Below, one piece after another: positions 42,733 to 51,799 of a DNA stretch of 64,000 nt. A program made the position numbers and the translations under genes. The notes below the pieces were generated by a model. That model was not told the origin of the DNA and ran no database searches. It saw nothing but the letters and a program-made list of their open reading frames with translations. Where the stretch lies: positions 496,001 to 560,000 of the forward strand of contig CAWCLV010000001.1 in the NCBI GenBank assembly GCA_963796485.1, written 5' to 3'. The DNA comes from CAWCDJ01 sp963796485 (GTDB lineage Bacteria > Acidobacteriota > Terriglobia > Bryobacterales > Bryobacteraceae). The stretch's first letter is position 1, and each line of letters begins with the position of its first letter.

Positions 42733-44139
42733 TCATACGGAACGCCCGTAAACCCAGAGTCCGGCGGCATTAATCAGTACGACGGCGCCCCCCACCTTGG
42801 CCGCGAAGAGCCACGGTTCCGCCACATCCAGGATCGGAACCACCTGCAGCCCAACAGCCAGGAGCGTAACCGCCGCCGCCGACCCGGCCGCGATCCGCAG
42901 CCACCACGGGGCGCGTTCCCGCCCCTGCCAGCGCCCGACCCAAACCACCGCGAACATCATCAGGTAGTAGATGCCGGAACAGGCCATCCCGGCGCCGATC
43001 AGCAATTGCGTAGCCTCCTGCTCCCCCACCTGCACCAGGCTGAGCGCTCCGAAAACCAGGCACGCGGCCACCACCAACCCGAGCGACCGGACCGGCGTGC
43101 GGAACCGCGGGTGCAGTTCGCTGAGCGATTTCGGCAGCAGCCCGTCCCAGCCCGCCACCATCGGCAGGCGGGAAACCTGGGCGACGCAAGCGACCGTCTG
43201 CGTGAAGTAGGCAAACAGCAGGGCCAGAATAGCGGTGCCGCTCAGCGCCGCAACCACCGCCGAGCTGCCGAGCGAAGCGCCCAGAATCTGCGGAATCGGC
43301 GCGATCAGGTCAATGCGTTCCACCGGGGTGTATGCCAGGAGCGCGCACGTTCCCAGAATGTAGAGTGTGGCGATGCCGGGTGCGGCGATCCAGACCGACC
43401 GCGCGATGTTCCGCTCGGGCGTGTGGCATTCGCCCGCGAAGATGGCCACCTGCTCGAAGCCGCTGAGGGCGTTGAATGCCATCTTGCTGAACAGGTTTAC
43501 GGTCATCAGCGAGAGGGCGGGGAAGGCCAGTGACACGGCGGGCTGCGCCAGGTGCTCGCCGCGAAAGAGCCGCAGCGCCAGTAGTCCGATAATGAGCGCG
43601 TAGAGCGACATCACCAGGATTCCGCCGGCGCCCGTCACCCATCGCGCCAGGTGCAGGCCGCGCACGTTGACGGCGTACACGATGGCGAAGAAGCCGACGT
43701 TGAGCGCCATAATCAGCGGTTTGTTGCTGGTCATCCACGCCGCGCCGGGCCCCAGCAGGTATGACAGGCTGTTGGCGACCACCGACCCGCTGGTGGCATA
43801 GAACAGGATGAGGAAAAACGAATAGTTCCAGGCCGCCTGAAAGCCGGCGAACGGCGAGATGCCGATCTTGGCCCACTGGTAAATTCCGCCTTCGAGCGGC
43901 AGCCTCCGGCTGAGAAAGATCACGGTCCCGGCCAGCGGGAAGTAAAAGAGCACGATGGCCGCGAGCCAGACCATCACGTGCGAGCCGCCCAGTTTGGCCG
44001 CGTAGCCCACCCAGGGCAGCCCCACGATGAGCAGGACCTGGAGAATTACGAGGTCGGGGAGGCGAAGTTCCTTGCGCAGCGCGGCGCTCTGTTCGCGGGT
44101 TCGCTCGATGGCGTTTGGTTGACGGCTGTCGATTTCCAC
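42733..44139 (-). CDS. APC-family amino acid/amine permease
   Basis: 468 residues with about twelve membrane segments. The first segments (LVILQVLLIVGLPWVGYAA and YFPLAGTVIFLSRRLPLEGG) carry the APC-superfamily pattern, with LEGGIYQWAKIGISPFAGF following, typical of cation-coupled amino acid or polyamine transporters of the inner membrane. The substrate cannot be read from sequence. It is first on the minus strand, just before the aldo/keto reductase (25-base gap), and divergent from the α-L-fucosidase gene with 18 bases between the starts. Confidence 0.85.
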   Translation of the reverse strand: MEIDSRQPNAIERTREQSAALRKELRLPDLVILQVLLIVGLPWVGYAAKLGGSHVMVWLAAIVLFYFPLAGTVIFLSRRLPLEGGIYQWAKIGISPFAGFQAAWNYSFFLILFYATSGSVVANSLSYLLGPGAAWMTSNKPLIMALNVGFFAIVYAVNVRGLHLARWVTGAGGILVMSLYALIIGLLALRLFRGEHLAQPAVSLAFPALSLMTVNLFSKMAFNALSGFEQVAIFAGECHTPERNIARSVWIAAPGIATLYILGTCALLAYTPVERIDLIAPIPQILGASLGSSAVVAALSGTAILALLFAYFTQTVACVAQVSRLPMVAGWDGLLPKSLSELHPRFRTPVRSLGLVVAACLVFGALSLVQVGEQEATQLLIGAGMACSGIYYLMMFAVVWVGRWQGRERAPWWLRIAAGSAAAVTLLAVGLQVVPILDVAEPWLFAAKVGGAVVLINAAGLWVYGRSV

Positions 44140-44157
44140 TTCCGCTATTGTAGAGTT

Positions 44158-45522
44158 ATGTTCACCCGACGCACACTCCTGGCCGGCGCGGCCGCCCTGC
44201 CTCTGCGGGCGGCGGACCCACCCAAGCCCTACGGCGCGGTGCCTTCGGCCCGGCAGTTACGCTGGCACGCCATGGAGACGAACGCGTTCCTCCATTTCAC
44301 CGTCAACACGTTCACGGACAAGGAATGGGGCTATGGCGACGAGGATCCGAACGTTTTCAATCCGGTGAAGTTCGATGCGGACGCCATCGTCGCGGCCCTC
44401 GCCGGCGCCGGGATGCGGGGCGTGATCCTCACCGCCAAGCATCACGATGGATTCTGCCTGTGGCCCACCGCGACCACGGACCATTCGGTGCGAGCCAGCA
44501 GTTGGCGCGGAGGGAAAGGCGATGTGGTGCGCGAGATCGCCGGGGCCGCCCGCCGCCGCAACCTCCGGTTCGGCGTGTACCTGTCTCCCTGGGATCGCAA
44601 CAACCCGGCCTACGGCACGCCCAAGTACATCGAAATCTATCGCGCACAGCTCACCGAGCTGCTGACGCACTACGGCCCGATCTTCGAGGTCTGGCACGAC
44701 GGCGCAAACGGCGGCGACGGGTATTACGGCGGCGCGCGCGAGAAGCGCACCATCGACAAGCGCACCTATTACGACTGGCCGCGCACCTGGGAACTGATCC
44801 GCAAACTGCAGCCCGACGCCGTCATATTCAGCGATGTGGGACCCGATATCCGGTGGGTGGGAAACGAGCGCGGCATCGCGGGCGACCCGTGCTGGGCCAC
44901 CTACGATCCGGTATCGGCGGATGGCGGCCCCGCGTCGCCCGGAGACGTTCGCGAGAAGGACTCGCCTGCGGGCACTCGCCACGGCTCGCACTGGCTGCCG
45001 GCGGAGTGCGACGTCTCGATCCGCCCCGGTTGGTTCTGGCACGAGCGCGAGAATCCGCGCGTGAAAACCCCGGCCCAGTTGATCGATCTCTATTACGAAT
45101 CGGTCGGCCGCGGCGCGACGCTGCTGCTGAACGTGCCGCCGGACCGGGACGGGTTGCTCAGCGCGGAAGACGTCGCTTCGCTGAAGGGCTTCGGCGACTA
45201 CCGGCGGAGCACGTTCGAGAAGAACCTGGCGGCGGGCGCGAAGGCAGCACACAAAGCAGACGCGATCACGTATGATCTGCGGCATCCGGCGACGTTTAAC
45301 GTGATCCGGATTTCCGAAGATATCCGCTATGGCCAGCGGATCGATTCCGTTGTCCTCGACCGTTGGGAAGGCGGCGCATGGCAGGAATTCGCCGCCGCTA
45401 CCAGCGTCGGTCCGCGACGGCTGATCCGGCTCGAAAAGCCGGTCACGGCTGAGCGGCTGCGGCTTCGGATACAGGCATCCGCGCCGCCGCTGGTCAGCGA
45501 ATTCGCCCTGTTCGCGGGGTAG
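44158..45522 (+). CDS. α-L-Fucosidase, glycoside hydrolase family 29
   Basis: 454 residues from the ATG at 44158, with an RR-containing, Ala/Leu-rich export signal (MFTRRTLLAGAAALPLRAA). Catalytic-domain blocks are WHAMETNAFLHFTVNTF, LTAKHHDGFCLWPT (93-104) and FEVWHDGANGG, with Asp181 as likely nucleophile. The C-terminal ~100 residues form a β-sandwich of the F5/8 type (DLRHPATFNVIRISEDI). It releases terminal L-fucose from glycans. The open frame extends upstream but that part overlaps the permease gene. Its start lies 18 bases from the divergent permease. Confidence 0.9.
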   Translation: MFTRRTLLAGAAALPLRAADPPKPYGAVPSARQLRWHAMETNAFLHFTVNTFTDKEWGYGDEDPNVFNPVKFDADAIVAALAGAGMRGVILTAKHHDGFCLWPTATTDHSVRASSWRGGKGDVVREIAGAARRRNLRFGVYLSPWDRNNPAYGTPKYIEIYRAQLTELLTHYGPIFEVWHDGANGGDGYYGGAREKRTIDKRTYYDWPRTWELIRKLQPDAVIFSDVGPDIRWVGNERGIAGDPCWATYDPVSADGGPASPGDVREKDSPAGTRHGSHWLPAECDVSIRPGWFWHERENPRVKTPAQLIDLYYESVGRGATLLLNVPPDRDGLLSAEDVASLKGFGDYRRSTFEKNLAAGAKAAHKADAITYDLRHPATFNVIRISEDIRYGQRIDSVVLDRWEGGAWQEFAAATSVGPRRLIRLEKPVTAERLRLRIQASAPPLVSEFALFAG

Positions 45523-45530
45523 CGAAGTAG

Positions 45531-45983
45531 TCAGCGCGCGGGGGCGGGTGCGGCGGGAAGCATGTTCCGAATGGCCGCGATTTTCCACCCGCCCGGCGTT
45601 CGGCGCATCACGAACGTGCTCCACATCTTGCGCACCTGCCCGCCGGCCAGGCCGGTGAGTTCGTAGCGGCTATCCGCAACCGCCACGTCCGGAGTCACGT
45701 AGCGCACGGATTCCACGGTGAGCGTCCGCTTTCCGCCGGTCCGTTCCGAACTCGCCATCGCGCCTTTGACCAGAGCCTCCCGACCCTTGCGCCACTCGCC
45801 CGAGGAGACGAGCTGATCGGCATCCGCGGTGAAGAGCGCGGTGACCGCCTGCGGGTCGCGCTCCGCGCGGGCATCGAGGTACTTCTGGACCACCCCGCGA
45901 ATGGCGGCGTCATCTCCGCTCTTCTGCGCCGGCGACGGCAGCGCGCAGAACAACGCAACGCAACAGATCAGTATCGTCCGCAT
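45531..45983 (-). CDS. Secreted SgcJ/DUF4440-type (NTF2-like) protein
   Basis: 150 residues with a signal peptide (MRTILICCVALFCALPSPAQ). The rest is one NTF2-like α+β cone (AAIRGVVQKYLDARAERD, VTALFTADAD, GGWKIAAIRNML), as in SgcJ/EcaC family proteins with unknown reactions. Many are secreted and of unknown role. It sits between the fucosidase (convergent, 8-base gap) and the divergent glucosaminidase gene. Confidence 0.78.
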   Translation of the reverse strand: MRTILICCVALFCALPSPAQKSGDDAAIRGVVQKYLDARAERDPQAVTALFTADADQLVSSGEWRKGREALVKGAMASSERTGGKRTLTVESVRYVTPDVAVADSRYELTGLAGGQVRKMWSTFVMRRTPGGWKIAAIRNMLPAAPAPAR

Positions 45984-46028
45984 CCAATCCTCCCCAGGCC
46001 CGTTTAAAACGCGCTAGCGTATTCTTTT

Positions 46029-48584
46029 ATGCTCCGCGTCATTCTACCGTTTTTGCTGGCGGCCGCGGCCTGGTCCGCCACGCCGCTGCGACAGGGCTGG
46101 ATGATCCAGTCTTCGAGCGACGTTCGCGAGTCCGGCGCCGTGCTCTCCACGGTCGCGTACCGGCCGGCCGGCTGGTACCCGGCCACGCTGCCCTCCACGG
46201 TAGTCAGCGCGCTGGTGCAGAATCGCGTCTATGCCGACCCGTATGTCGGGATGAACCTTCGGGGAATTGCGGGGACGACTTACCCCATCTCGATGAATTT
46301 CTCGAATCTGCCGATGCCGCCCGAGAGCCCCTTCCGGCACTCCTGGTGGTATCGGGGCGAGTTCCCGATCGATGCGGCGTGGCGGGGCAAGACCGTCTGG
46401 CTGGGGTTCGACGGCATCAACTATCGTGCCAACGTATGGCTGAACGGGCGGCAGATCGCCGAGTCGGACAAGATGGTGGGCGCCTTCCGGTTGTACCGCT
46501 TCAACATCACGGACGCGGCAAAACCCGGCGAAAAGAATGCGCTGGCGATCGAGATATTCCCGCCCTCCGCGGCTGATCTCGCCATCACCTTCGTGGACTG
46601 GAACCCGCTGCCGCCCGACAAGAACATGGGGATCTGGCGGGATGTGTGGATCGCGGCGACGGGGCCGGTGGCTCTGCGAAACCCGAGTGTCGCGACGAAA
46701 CTCGCGTCCGGCGCGGCGGGCCTGACCGTCCGGGCGGAGTTGCAGAACGCCACGGATCAGCCGGTGGACGCCGTGTGGAAGGGGAAGATCGAGGGGGCGG
46801 AGTTTTCGCAGCCGGTGCATCTCGACGCGAAGGAGTCGCAGGTGGTGCACGCGCAGGTGAAGCTCTCCAATCCGCGGCTCTGGTGGCCGGCTCAGACAGG
46901 GCTCCCGCAAAATCTCTACCCGCTCGACCTCACCGTGGAGGCCGCGGGCGGTGTGTCGGATACCGCGCACATCGACTTCGGGGTTCGCGAAATCACTTCG
47001 GAGATCGACTCCAAAGGCCACCGCGTTTTTCAGGTGAACGGGAAAAATATCCTGATCCGGGGCGGCGGCTACACCTTCGATATGCTGCTGCATTCGTCTC
47101 CCGAACGGCAGCAGCAGGAGTTGAACTACGTCCGCGACATGAACCTGAATGCGCTGCGCTTCGAAGGCAAGCTGGAGGACGACCACTTCCTGGAACTCTG
47201 CGACCGCATGGGTATCATGGTGCTGGCCGGCTGGTGCTGCTGCGACCACTGGGAGCGCTGGCGCGATTGGGACGCCGAAGATCACGTGGTGGCGGCGGAA
47301 TCCCTGCGCGACCAGTTGCAGCGGCTCGCGCGCCACCCGTCCGTGATTGATTGGATGTACGGCAGCGACAACCCTCCGCCTCCCGACGTGGAGCAGATGT
47401 ACCTCAAGATCATCAGGGAAACGGAGTGGCCGAACCCGTATCACTCCTCCGCGACCGCGAAAGCGACGCCCGCCGGTTCGACCGGTGTCAAGATGACGGG
47501 GCCGTATGAGTACATCGCGCCGTCTTACTGGCTGCTCGATAAGACGCGCGGGGGCGCCCACGGATTCAATACCGAGACCAGCCCCGGTCCGGCGCCGCCG
47601 CCGATCGAGACGCTGCGCCGGATGTTCCCGGAAGACCGGCTTTGGCCGATCAATCCGATGTGGGACTATCATGCGGGCGGCGGCGCGTTCAAAGACATTC
47701 ACGTGTTCAACGAAGCGTTGAACGCGAGATACGGTCCATCGAACTCGGTCGAAGAGTATGCGCGTAAGGCGCAGATGATGGCGTATGAGGGCCACCGCGC
47801 CATGTTCGAGGCCTTCGCCCGGAACAAGTACACGGCAACGGGGGTGATCCAATGGATGCTCAACAACGCGTGGCCCGGGTTGATCTGGCACTTATACGAC
47901 TGGTATCTGCGGCCCGGCGGCAGTTACTTCGGGGCGAAGGAAGGCAATAAGCCGCTGCACGTGCAGTATTCGTATGACGATCGTTCGGTGGTGGTGGCAA
48001 GCTCCTACTATCGTTCATTTTCGGGGATGACAGTTGCGGCGACGGTATATAACTTCGACATGACGCGGAAGTTCCACCAGGAGGCGAAACTCGAGGTCGG
48101 CGAGGACGCGAATACGCGGGTTCTCACGATTCCCGAACTGGCCGGCTTGAGCATGACTTACTTCGTGTCTCTCGAACTCCGGGATTCCGCGGGTAAGATT
48201 GTCGATCGCAATTTCTACTGGCTCTCGAGCAAACCGGAGACGCTGGACTGGGACCGATCCACCTGGTATCACACGCCGACCAGGACTTACGCAGACTACA
48301 CCGCGCTGAACACGCTGCCGAAGGTGGAGTTGAAGGTTTCCGCCGAGTCCACGCCCGGCGCCACGACCGTGACCATCACAAACCCGGGCCGGGCGCTGGC
48401 TTTCGGGGTCCATCTGAAGCTGAATAAGGGCGATGGAGGCGACGAGGTCTTGCCCGTGCTGTGGGAGGACAACTATTTCGCCCTGCTGCCGGGTGAGACG
48501 CGCGCAGTGACCGCGACCTACAGCCCGCGCGACCTCGGCCGGGAAAAGCCCGTAGTGACCGCCGAGGCGTGGAACTCTAAGTAG
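46029..48584 (+). CDS. Secreted exo-β-D-glucosaminidase-like glycoside hydrolase family 2
   Basis: 851 residues, signal peptide (about 1-17). GH2 layout: N-terminal sugar-binding β-sandwich (about 40-215), an immunoglobulin-like domain (215-325), a TIM barrel (325-620) and C-terminal β domains. Putative catalytic residues are Asp447 in MYGSDNPP and Glu516 in FNTETSPG. The Asp acid/base in place of the usual Glu and the KMTGPYEY, NNAWPGLIWHLYDWY and YSYDDRSVVV blocks match the exo-β-D-glucosaminidase (CsxA-like) group, which removes GlcN from the non-reducing end of chitosan-type chains. β-Mannosidase is the alternative. It lies 45 bases from the divergent NTF2-like gene. Confidence 0.85.
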   Translation: MLRVILPFLLAAAAWSATPLRQGWMIQSSSDVRESGAVLSTVAYRPAGWYPATLPSTVVSALVQNRVYADPYVGMNLRGIAGTTYPISMNFSNLPMPPESPFRHSWWYRGEFPIDAAWRGKTVWLGFDGINYRANVWLNGRQIAESDKMVGAFRLYRFNITDAAKPGEKNALAIEIFPPSAADLAITFVDWNPLPPDKNMGIWRDVWIAATGPVALRNPSVATKLASGAAGLTVRAELQNATDQPVDAVWKGKIEGAEFSQPVHLDAKESQVVHAQVKLSNPRLWWPAQTGLPQNLYPLDLTVEAAGGVSDTAHIDFGVREITSEIDSKGHRVFQVNGKNILIRGGGYTFDMLLHSSPERQQQELNYVRDMNLNALRFEGKLEDDHFLELCDRMGIMVLAGWCCCDHWERWRDWDAEDHVVAAESLRDQLQRLARHPSVIDWMYGSDNPPPPDVEQMYLKIIRETEWPNPYHSSATAKATPAGSTGVKMTGPYEYIAPSYWLLDKTRGGAHGFNTETSPGPAPPPIETLRRMFPEDRLWPINPMWDYHAGGGAFKDIHVFNEALNARYGPSNSVEEYARKAQMMAYEGHRAMFEAFARNKYTATGVIQWMLNNAWPGLIWHLYDWYLRPGGSYFGAKEGNKPLHVQYSYDDRSVVVASSYYRSFSGMTVAATVYNFDMTRKFHQEAKLEVGEDANTRVLTIPELAGLSMTYFVSLELRDSAGKIVDRNFYWLSSKPETLDWDRSTWYHTPTRTYADYTALNTLPKVELKVSAESTPGATTVTITNPGRALAFGVHLKLNKGDGGDEVLPVLWEDNYFALLPGETRAVTATYSPRDLGREKPVVTAEAWNSK

Positions 48585-49006
48585 AGCGGTCGATCTGGCC
48601 CGCGCCGGCTGAAGTCGGCCCCAAATCCGGGGGTAGATTCAGTGACTTACTACTCTGAGACCGTGACCGACAGGAAGCTTTCAAACCGGGCAGGCCAGGA
48701 GGCCTGCCCCACGTACCTCTGCCTCCAGTTCCAGTTCCTGCGTACTTCCTCGGTTCTGAAATCACTGGCCTCTTTCGAAACGCGAAGCCAGGTCGGCTGC
48801 TACGACTCTACTCTAGGCCTACCCTACCACCCCGCGGCGCGGTTGACCGACAGGAAGCTTTCAAACCGGGCAGGCCAGGAGGCCTGCCCCACGTACCTCT
48901 GCCTCCAGTTCCAGTTCCTGCGTACTTCCTTGGTTCTGAAATCACTGGCCTCTTTCGAAACGCGAAGCCCAGGTCGGCTGCTGCGACTCTACTCTAGAGG
49001 CCCGCC
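48585..49006. other. Gene-free interval holding a tandem ~180-base repeat
   Basis: No convincing gene. After ~80 bases with no visible structure, the interval is filled by two near-identical direct copies described separately. A continuous open frame at 48642-49058 only reflects the repeat units (each carries 60 codons without stops) and has no family signal. The second copy runs into the last codons of the dehydrogenase gene. Confidence 0.75.
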
Positions 49007-49010
49007 CTAC
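48664..49010. repeat. Tandem direct repeat, period 180, containing family A palindromes
   Basis: Copy 1 is about 48664-48843 and copy 2 about 48844-49010. Both start with TGACCGACAGGAAGCTTTC, contain a family A palindrome (GGGCAGGCCAGGAGGCC plus TGCCCC, at 48688 and 48868), then CAGTTCCAGTTCCTGCG and CTCTTTCGAAACGCGAAGCC. The first ~150 bases differ by only three or so changes, including one extra C; the last 30 are more diverged. This suggests a recent duplication between convergent genes. Confidence 0.85.
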
Positions 49011-49882
49011 AGGCCTGCGGCGCGGGCGGAAGCCTTGGCGATGCTCGACCAGTCCTGATCGGCTTGGCCGTGCGCGAGGGCTTCGATAAAGTGATCTCGC
49101 ACGACGCTCGCGATGGGCATCGGCGATTCACATTCCTGCGCGGTCTCGAGCACGAGGCGCGTATCTTTTAGCCCCAGCCGTAGCGCGAAGCCCGCCGGCT
49201 CGAAGCGCTCTTCCGCCACGATCTTCCCGTAATTGGCGTAAACGGGGGAGCCGAAGAGCGAGTTCATGACATCGAGAAAGGTGTGCCGGTCCACCCCGGC
49301 CTTTCGCAAAGTGGCGAACGCCTCCGAGAACGTCTCCAGCATGCTGGCGATCATGAAATTGCCGCAGAGCTTCACGGCGTTTGCCTGCCACGGTTCGGCG
49401 CCGGCAGCGAAGGTAGCGCGTCCGATGGCATCGAATACGGGGCGGCATCGTTCCACCTGGTCCGCGGCGCCGGCGGCGACGACCAGCAGTGTTTTTTCGG
49501 CGGCGGCTTCCGGCCGCCCGAACACCGGGGCGCTGACAAAACCCTGGCGGCGTTCGCCATGCTTCACCGCCAGCCGCCGCGAGAGCGCGGTGCTGATGGT
49601 GCTCGAAGAAATGTGAACCGCTCCCTGCGCCAGAGCCGCCGCGATTCCATCATTCCCTTCCACTACTTCCTCCAGGGCGTGATCGTCGGAAAGCATGGTG
49701 ACGGCCGCTTCGGCTTCCCTGCATGCCTCGGCGGGCGAACCGGCGGCGCGCGCGCCGTCCGCAGCCAATGCTTCGGCTTTCTCCCGCGTGCGGTTGTAGA
49801 CCGTTACGGCGTGGCCGGCCCGAAGCAGGTTGCGGGCCATGCCGGATCCCATTTTTCCCAGGCCGATGAATGCAATGTTCAT
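49007..49882 (-). CDS. NAD(P)-dependent β-hydroxyacid dehydrogenase (3-hydroxyisobutyrate dehydrogenase-like)
   Basis: 291 residues, normal family length. N-terminal Rossmann fold IAFIGLGKMGSGMARNLLRAGH (3-24) with NRTREKAEALA, then the substrate loop ISSSTISTALSRRLA, and the C-terminal helical domain with the catalytic Lys in NAVKLCGNFM. The family oxidises 3-hydroxyisobutyrate, tartronate semialdehyde and related acids, and some reduce glyoxylate or succinic semialdehyde. It stands alone, divergent from the Cys-cluster gene, and its 3' end abuts the tandem repeat. Confidence 0.9.
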   Translation of the reverse strand: MNIAFIGLGKMGSGMARNLLRAGHAVTVYNRTREKAEALAADGARAAGSPAEACREAEAAVTMLSDDHALEEVVEGNDGIAAALAQGAVHISSSTISTALSRRLAVKHGERRQGFVSAPVFGRPEAAAEKTLLVVAAGAADQVERCRPVFDAIGRATFAAGAEPWQANAVKLCGNFMIASMLETFSEAFATLRKAGVDRHTFLDVMNSLFGSPVYANYGKIVAEERFEPAGFALRLGLKDTRLVLETAQECESPMPIASVVRDHFIEALAHGQADQDWSSIAKASARAAGL

Positions 49883-49917
49883 GCCCTACAGGATAGCGGG
49901 CGGTAGGATGGTTGTCT

Positions 49918-50406
49918 GTGCGGCTACTTAAATCCCTGAATGAGGAGGTCGAGGCTCGCGGCCGCGAAATCGCCGGTGCCCACGGCGCCTGGCCATGCCA
50001 TATGGGCTGCGCTAGGTGCTGCCGCAGCCTGGCTGCCGTTCCGCGGCTCACCGCACCCGAGTGGGACCTGCTGCGGCAAGGCCTGGACGCGCTTCCCGCA
50101 AGTGTCCGCGGCGAGATTCAGCTACGCGCCGCGGCACTCGACGAGGCTTCCCGCCCGATTATTTGCCCCATGCTCGACACGGATCATCGAACCTGCCTCG
50201 TTTACGAATATCGCCCCGTGGCCTGCCGCACGTACGGCTTTTATGTGGAACGCGGCGAGGGGCTCTACTGCCGGGAAATCGAAGCGATGGTGGATTCCGG
50301 CGCCTGCGCAGGCGTCACTTGGGGGAACGCCTGCGTGGTAGAGGCGCGGCTGGACGCTCTCGGTGCGCCCCTCGATATGAGAATCTGGATGCATCATGAT
50401 CCGTAG
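49918..50406 (+). CDS. YkgJ-type Cys-cluster (zinc/iron chelatase) protein
   Basis: 162 residues from GTG at 49918 (an in-frame TTG at 49912 would add two). Conserved Cys of the YkgJ/CxxCxxCC family: C in WPCHMGCARCCRSL, then ICPMLD, CLVYEYRPVACRTYGF and YCREIE. These coordinate a metal or Fe-S cluster; the biochemical role is unknown. Its last 11 bases overlap the start of the D-aminoacylase gene, so they are co-translated, though no functional link is evident. Confidence 0.82.
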   Translation: MRLLKSLNEEVEARGREIAGAHGAWPCHMGCARCCRSLAAVPRLTAPEWDLLRQGLDALPASVRGEIQLRAAALDEASRPIICPMLDTDHRTCLVYEYRPVACRTYGFYVERGEGLYCREIEAMVDSGACAGVTWGNACVVEARLDALGAPLDMRIWMHHDP

Positions 50407-51796
50407 CGCAACTGGTTTGCTCCTCTTCGCCGGCGTCCTGGGCGCCCAGCAGTTCGATGTGGTGATCGCCAACGGCAGGGTGATGGATCCGGCCTCCAAC
50501 CTGAACGCCGTGCGGTACGTGGGCATTCGGGCCGGAAAGATCGCCGCCATTTCCGAATCGCCCTTGCAGGGCCGGAACACGGTGGATGCGCGCGGGCTGG
50601 TGGTGGCGCCGGGGTTCATCGACCTGCACTCGCACGGGCAGACCCCGGAGAATTACGCGTTCAAGGCCCGCGACGGCGTTACGACCGCGCTCGAAATGGA
50701 GGTCGGGGTCGCTCCGGTGACATCCTGGTACCAGGCCAGGGCAGGCAAGGCGTTGATCAACTACGGCGCCACTTCGGGACATCTTCCGGCCCGCATGGCC
50801 GTGATGCACGACACGGGCACCCTGCTGCCCCGCGATAAGGCGGTGACCCGCGCGGCCACGGCCGATGAGCAGCACGAGATCCGCAACCTGGTCGCGAAGG
50901 GCCTGGACGAGGGAGCGCTCGGTATCGGCATGGGAATCGCCTACATCCCACTGGTGGGCCGCGCCGAAATTCTCGATCTCTTCCGGCTGGCGGCCGAACG
51001 CCACGCCGTGATCTACGTGCATATCCGGAACGGCGGGCCGGTGGAGCCGGGGGTTGTGGATGCACTGCAGGAAGTGATCGCCGACGCGGCCGCAACCGGT
51101 GCCGGCGTCCACGTCGTCCACATCACCAGCATGGGCCTGCGCGAAACGCCGCTGTGCCTGGAAATGATCGCCGGAGCGCGCAAGCGCGGGCTCGACATCA
51201 CCACTGAAGCCTACTCTTACACCGCCGGAATGACGGACCTGAGTTCCGCGATCTTCGACCAGGGCTGGGAGCAGAAGCAGGGGAACATCACCTACCACGA
51301 CCTGCAATGGGCGGCTACGGGCGAGAGGCTGACGGCGGAGACTTTTGCGCGTTACCGCAAGCAGGGCGGCATGGTCGCCATCCACTCGATCCCCGAGGAC
51401 ATCGTGAAACTGGCGATGGCCAACCCGATGGTAATGATTGCGAGCGACGGCATTCTCGACCATGGCAAGGGCCATCCCCGCGCGGCGGGAACATACGCGC
51501 GAGTGCTTGGCAGATACGTTCGCGAAGAGCACGCGCTTACCCTGATGGAGGCGCTGCGCAAGATGACCTCCATGCCCGCGGACCGGCTCGGAATGAAGAA
51601 CAAGGGCCGGATCGAGGTCGGGGCGGATGCCGACATCACGGTGTTCGACCCGGCGACCGTTACGGACAAGGCGACCTTCGAGAACCCCGCGCAATATTCC
51701 GAGGGAATCGATTACGTGCTGGTCGGCGGGACCCCGGTGGTGAGCCGGGGCCAGTTGGTGGATGGCGTCTTTCCGGGCCGCGGCTTGCGGCGCTGA
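50396..51796 (+). CDS. Exported D-aminoacylase / N-acyl-D-amino-acid deacylase-like amidohydrolase
   Basis: 466 residues with an N-terminal signal-like stretch (MIRSATGLLLFAGVLGAQQ). Amidohydrolase barrel: FIDLHSHG metal motif (about 78-85), a metal Glu-type region DGVTTALEMEVG, HVVHITSMG and the terminal HGKGHPRAAGTY block. The pattern fits D-aminoacylase/dihydroorotase-like enzymes that remove acyl groups from D-amino acids or related amides. Substrate uncertain. It overlaps the Cys-cluster gene by 11 bases and converges on an aldo/keto reductase gene 3 bases away. Confidence 0.82.
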   Translation: MIRSATGLLLFAGVLGAQQFDVVIANGRVMDPASNLNAVRYVGIRAGKIAAISESPLQGRNTVDARGLVVAPGFIDLHSHGQTPENYAFKARDGVTTALEMEVGVAPVTSWYQARAGKALINYGATSGHLPARMAVMHDTGTLLPRDKAVTRAATADEQHEIRNLVAKGLDEGALGIGMGIAYIPLVGRAEILDLFRLAAERHAVIYVHIRNGGPVEPGVVDALQEVIADAAATGAGVHVVHITSMGLRETPLCLEMIAGARKRGLDITTEAYSYTAGMTDLSSAIFDQGWEQKQGNITYHDLQWAATGERLTAETFARYRKQGGMVAIHSIPEDIVKLAMANPMVMIASDGILDHGKGHPRAAGTYARVLGRYVREEHALTLMEALRKMTSMPADRLGMKNKGRIEVGADADITVFDPATVTDKATFENPAQYSEGIDYVLVGGTPVVSRGQLVDGVFPGRGLRR

Positions 51797-51799
51797 TCC

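Noticed and set aside
48642..49058. Open frame of 138 codons made of repeat units
   Set aside because: It only exists because the 180-base period is a multiple of three. No family signal, and it overlaps the dehydrogenase gene.
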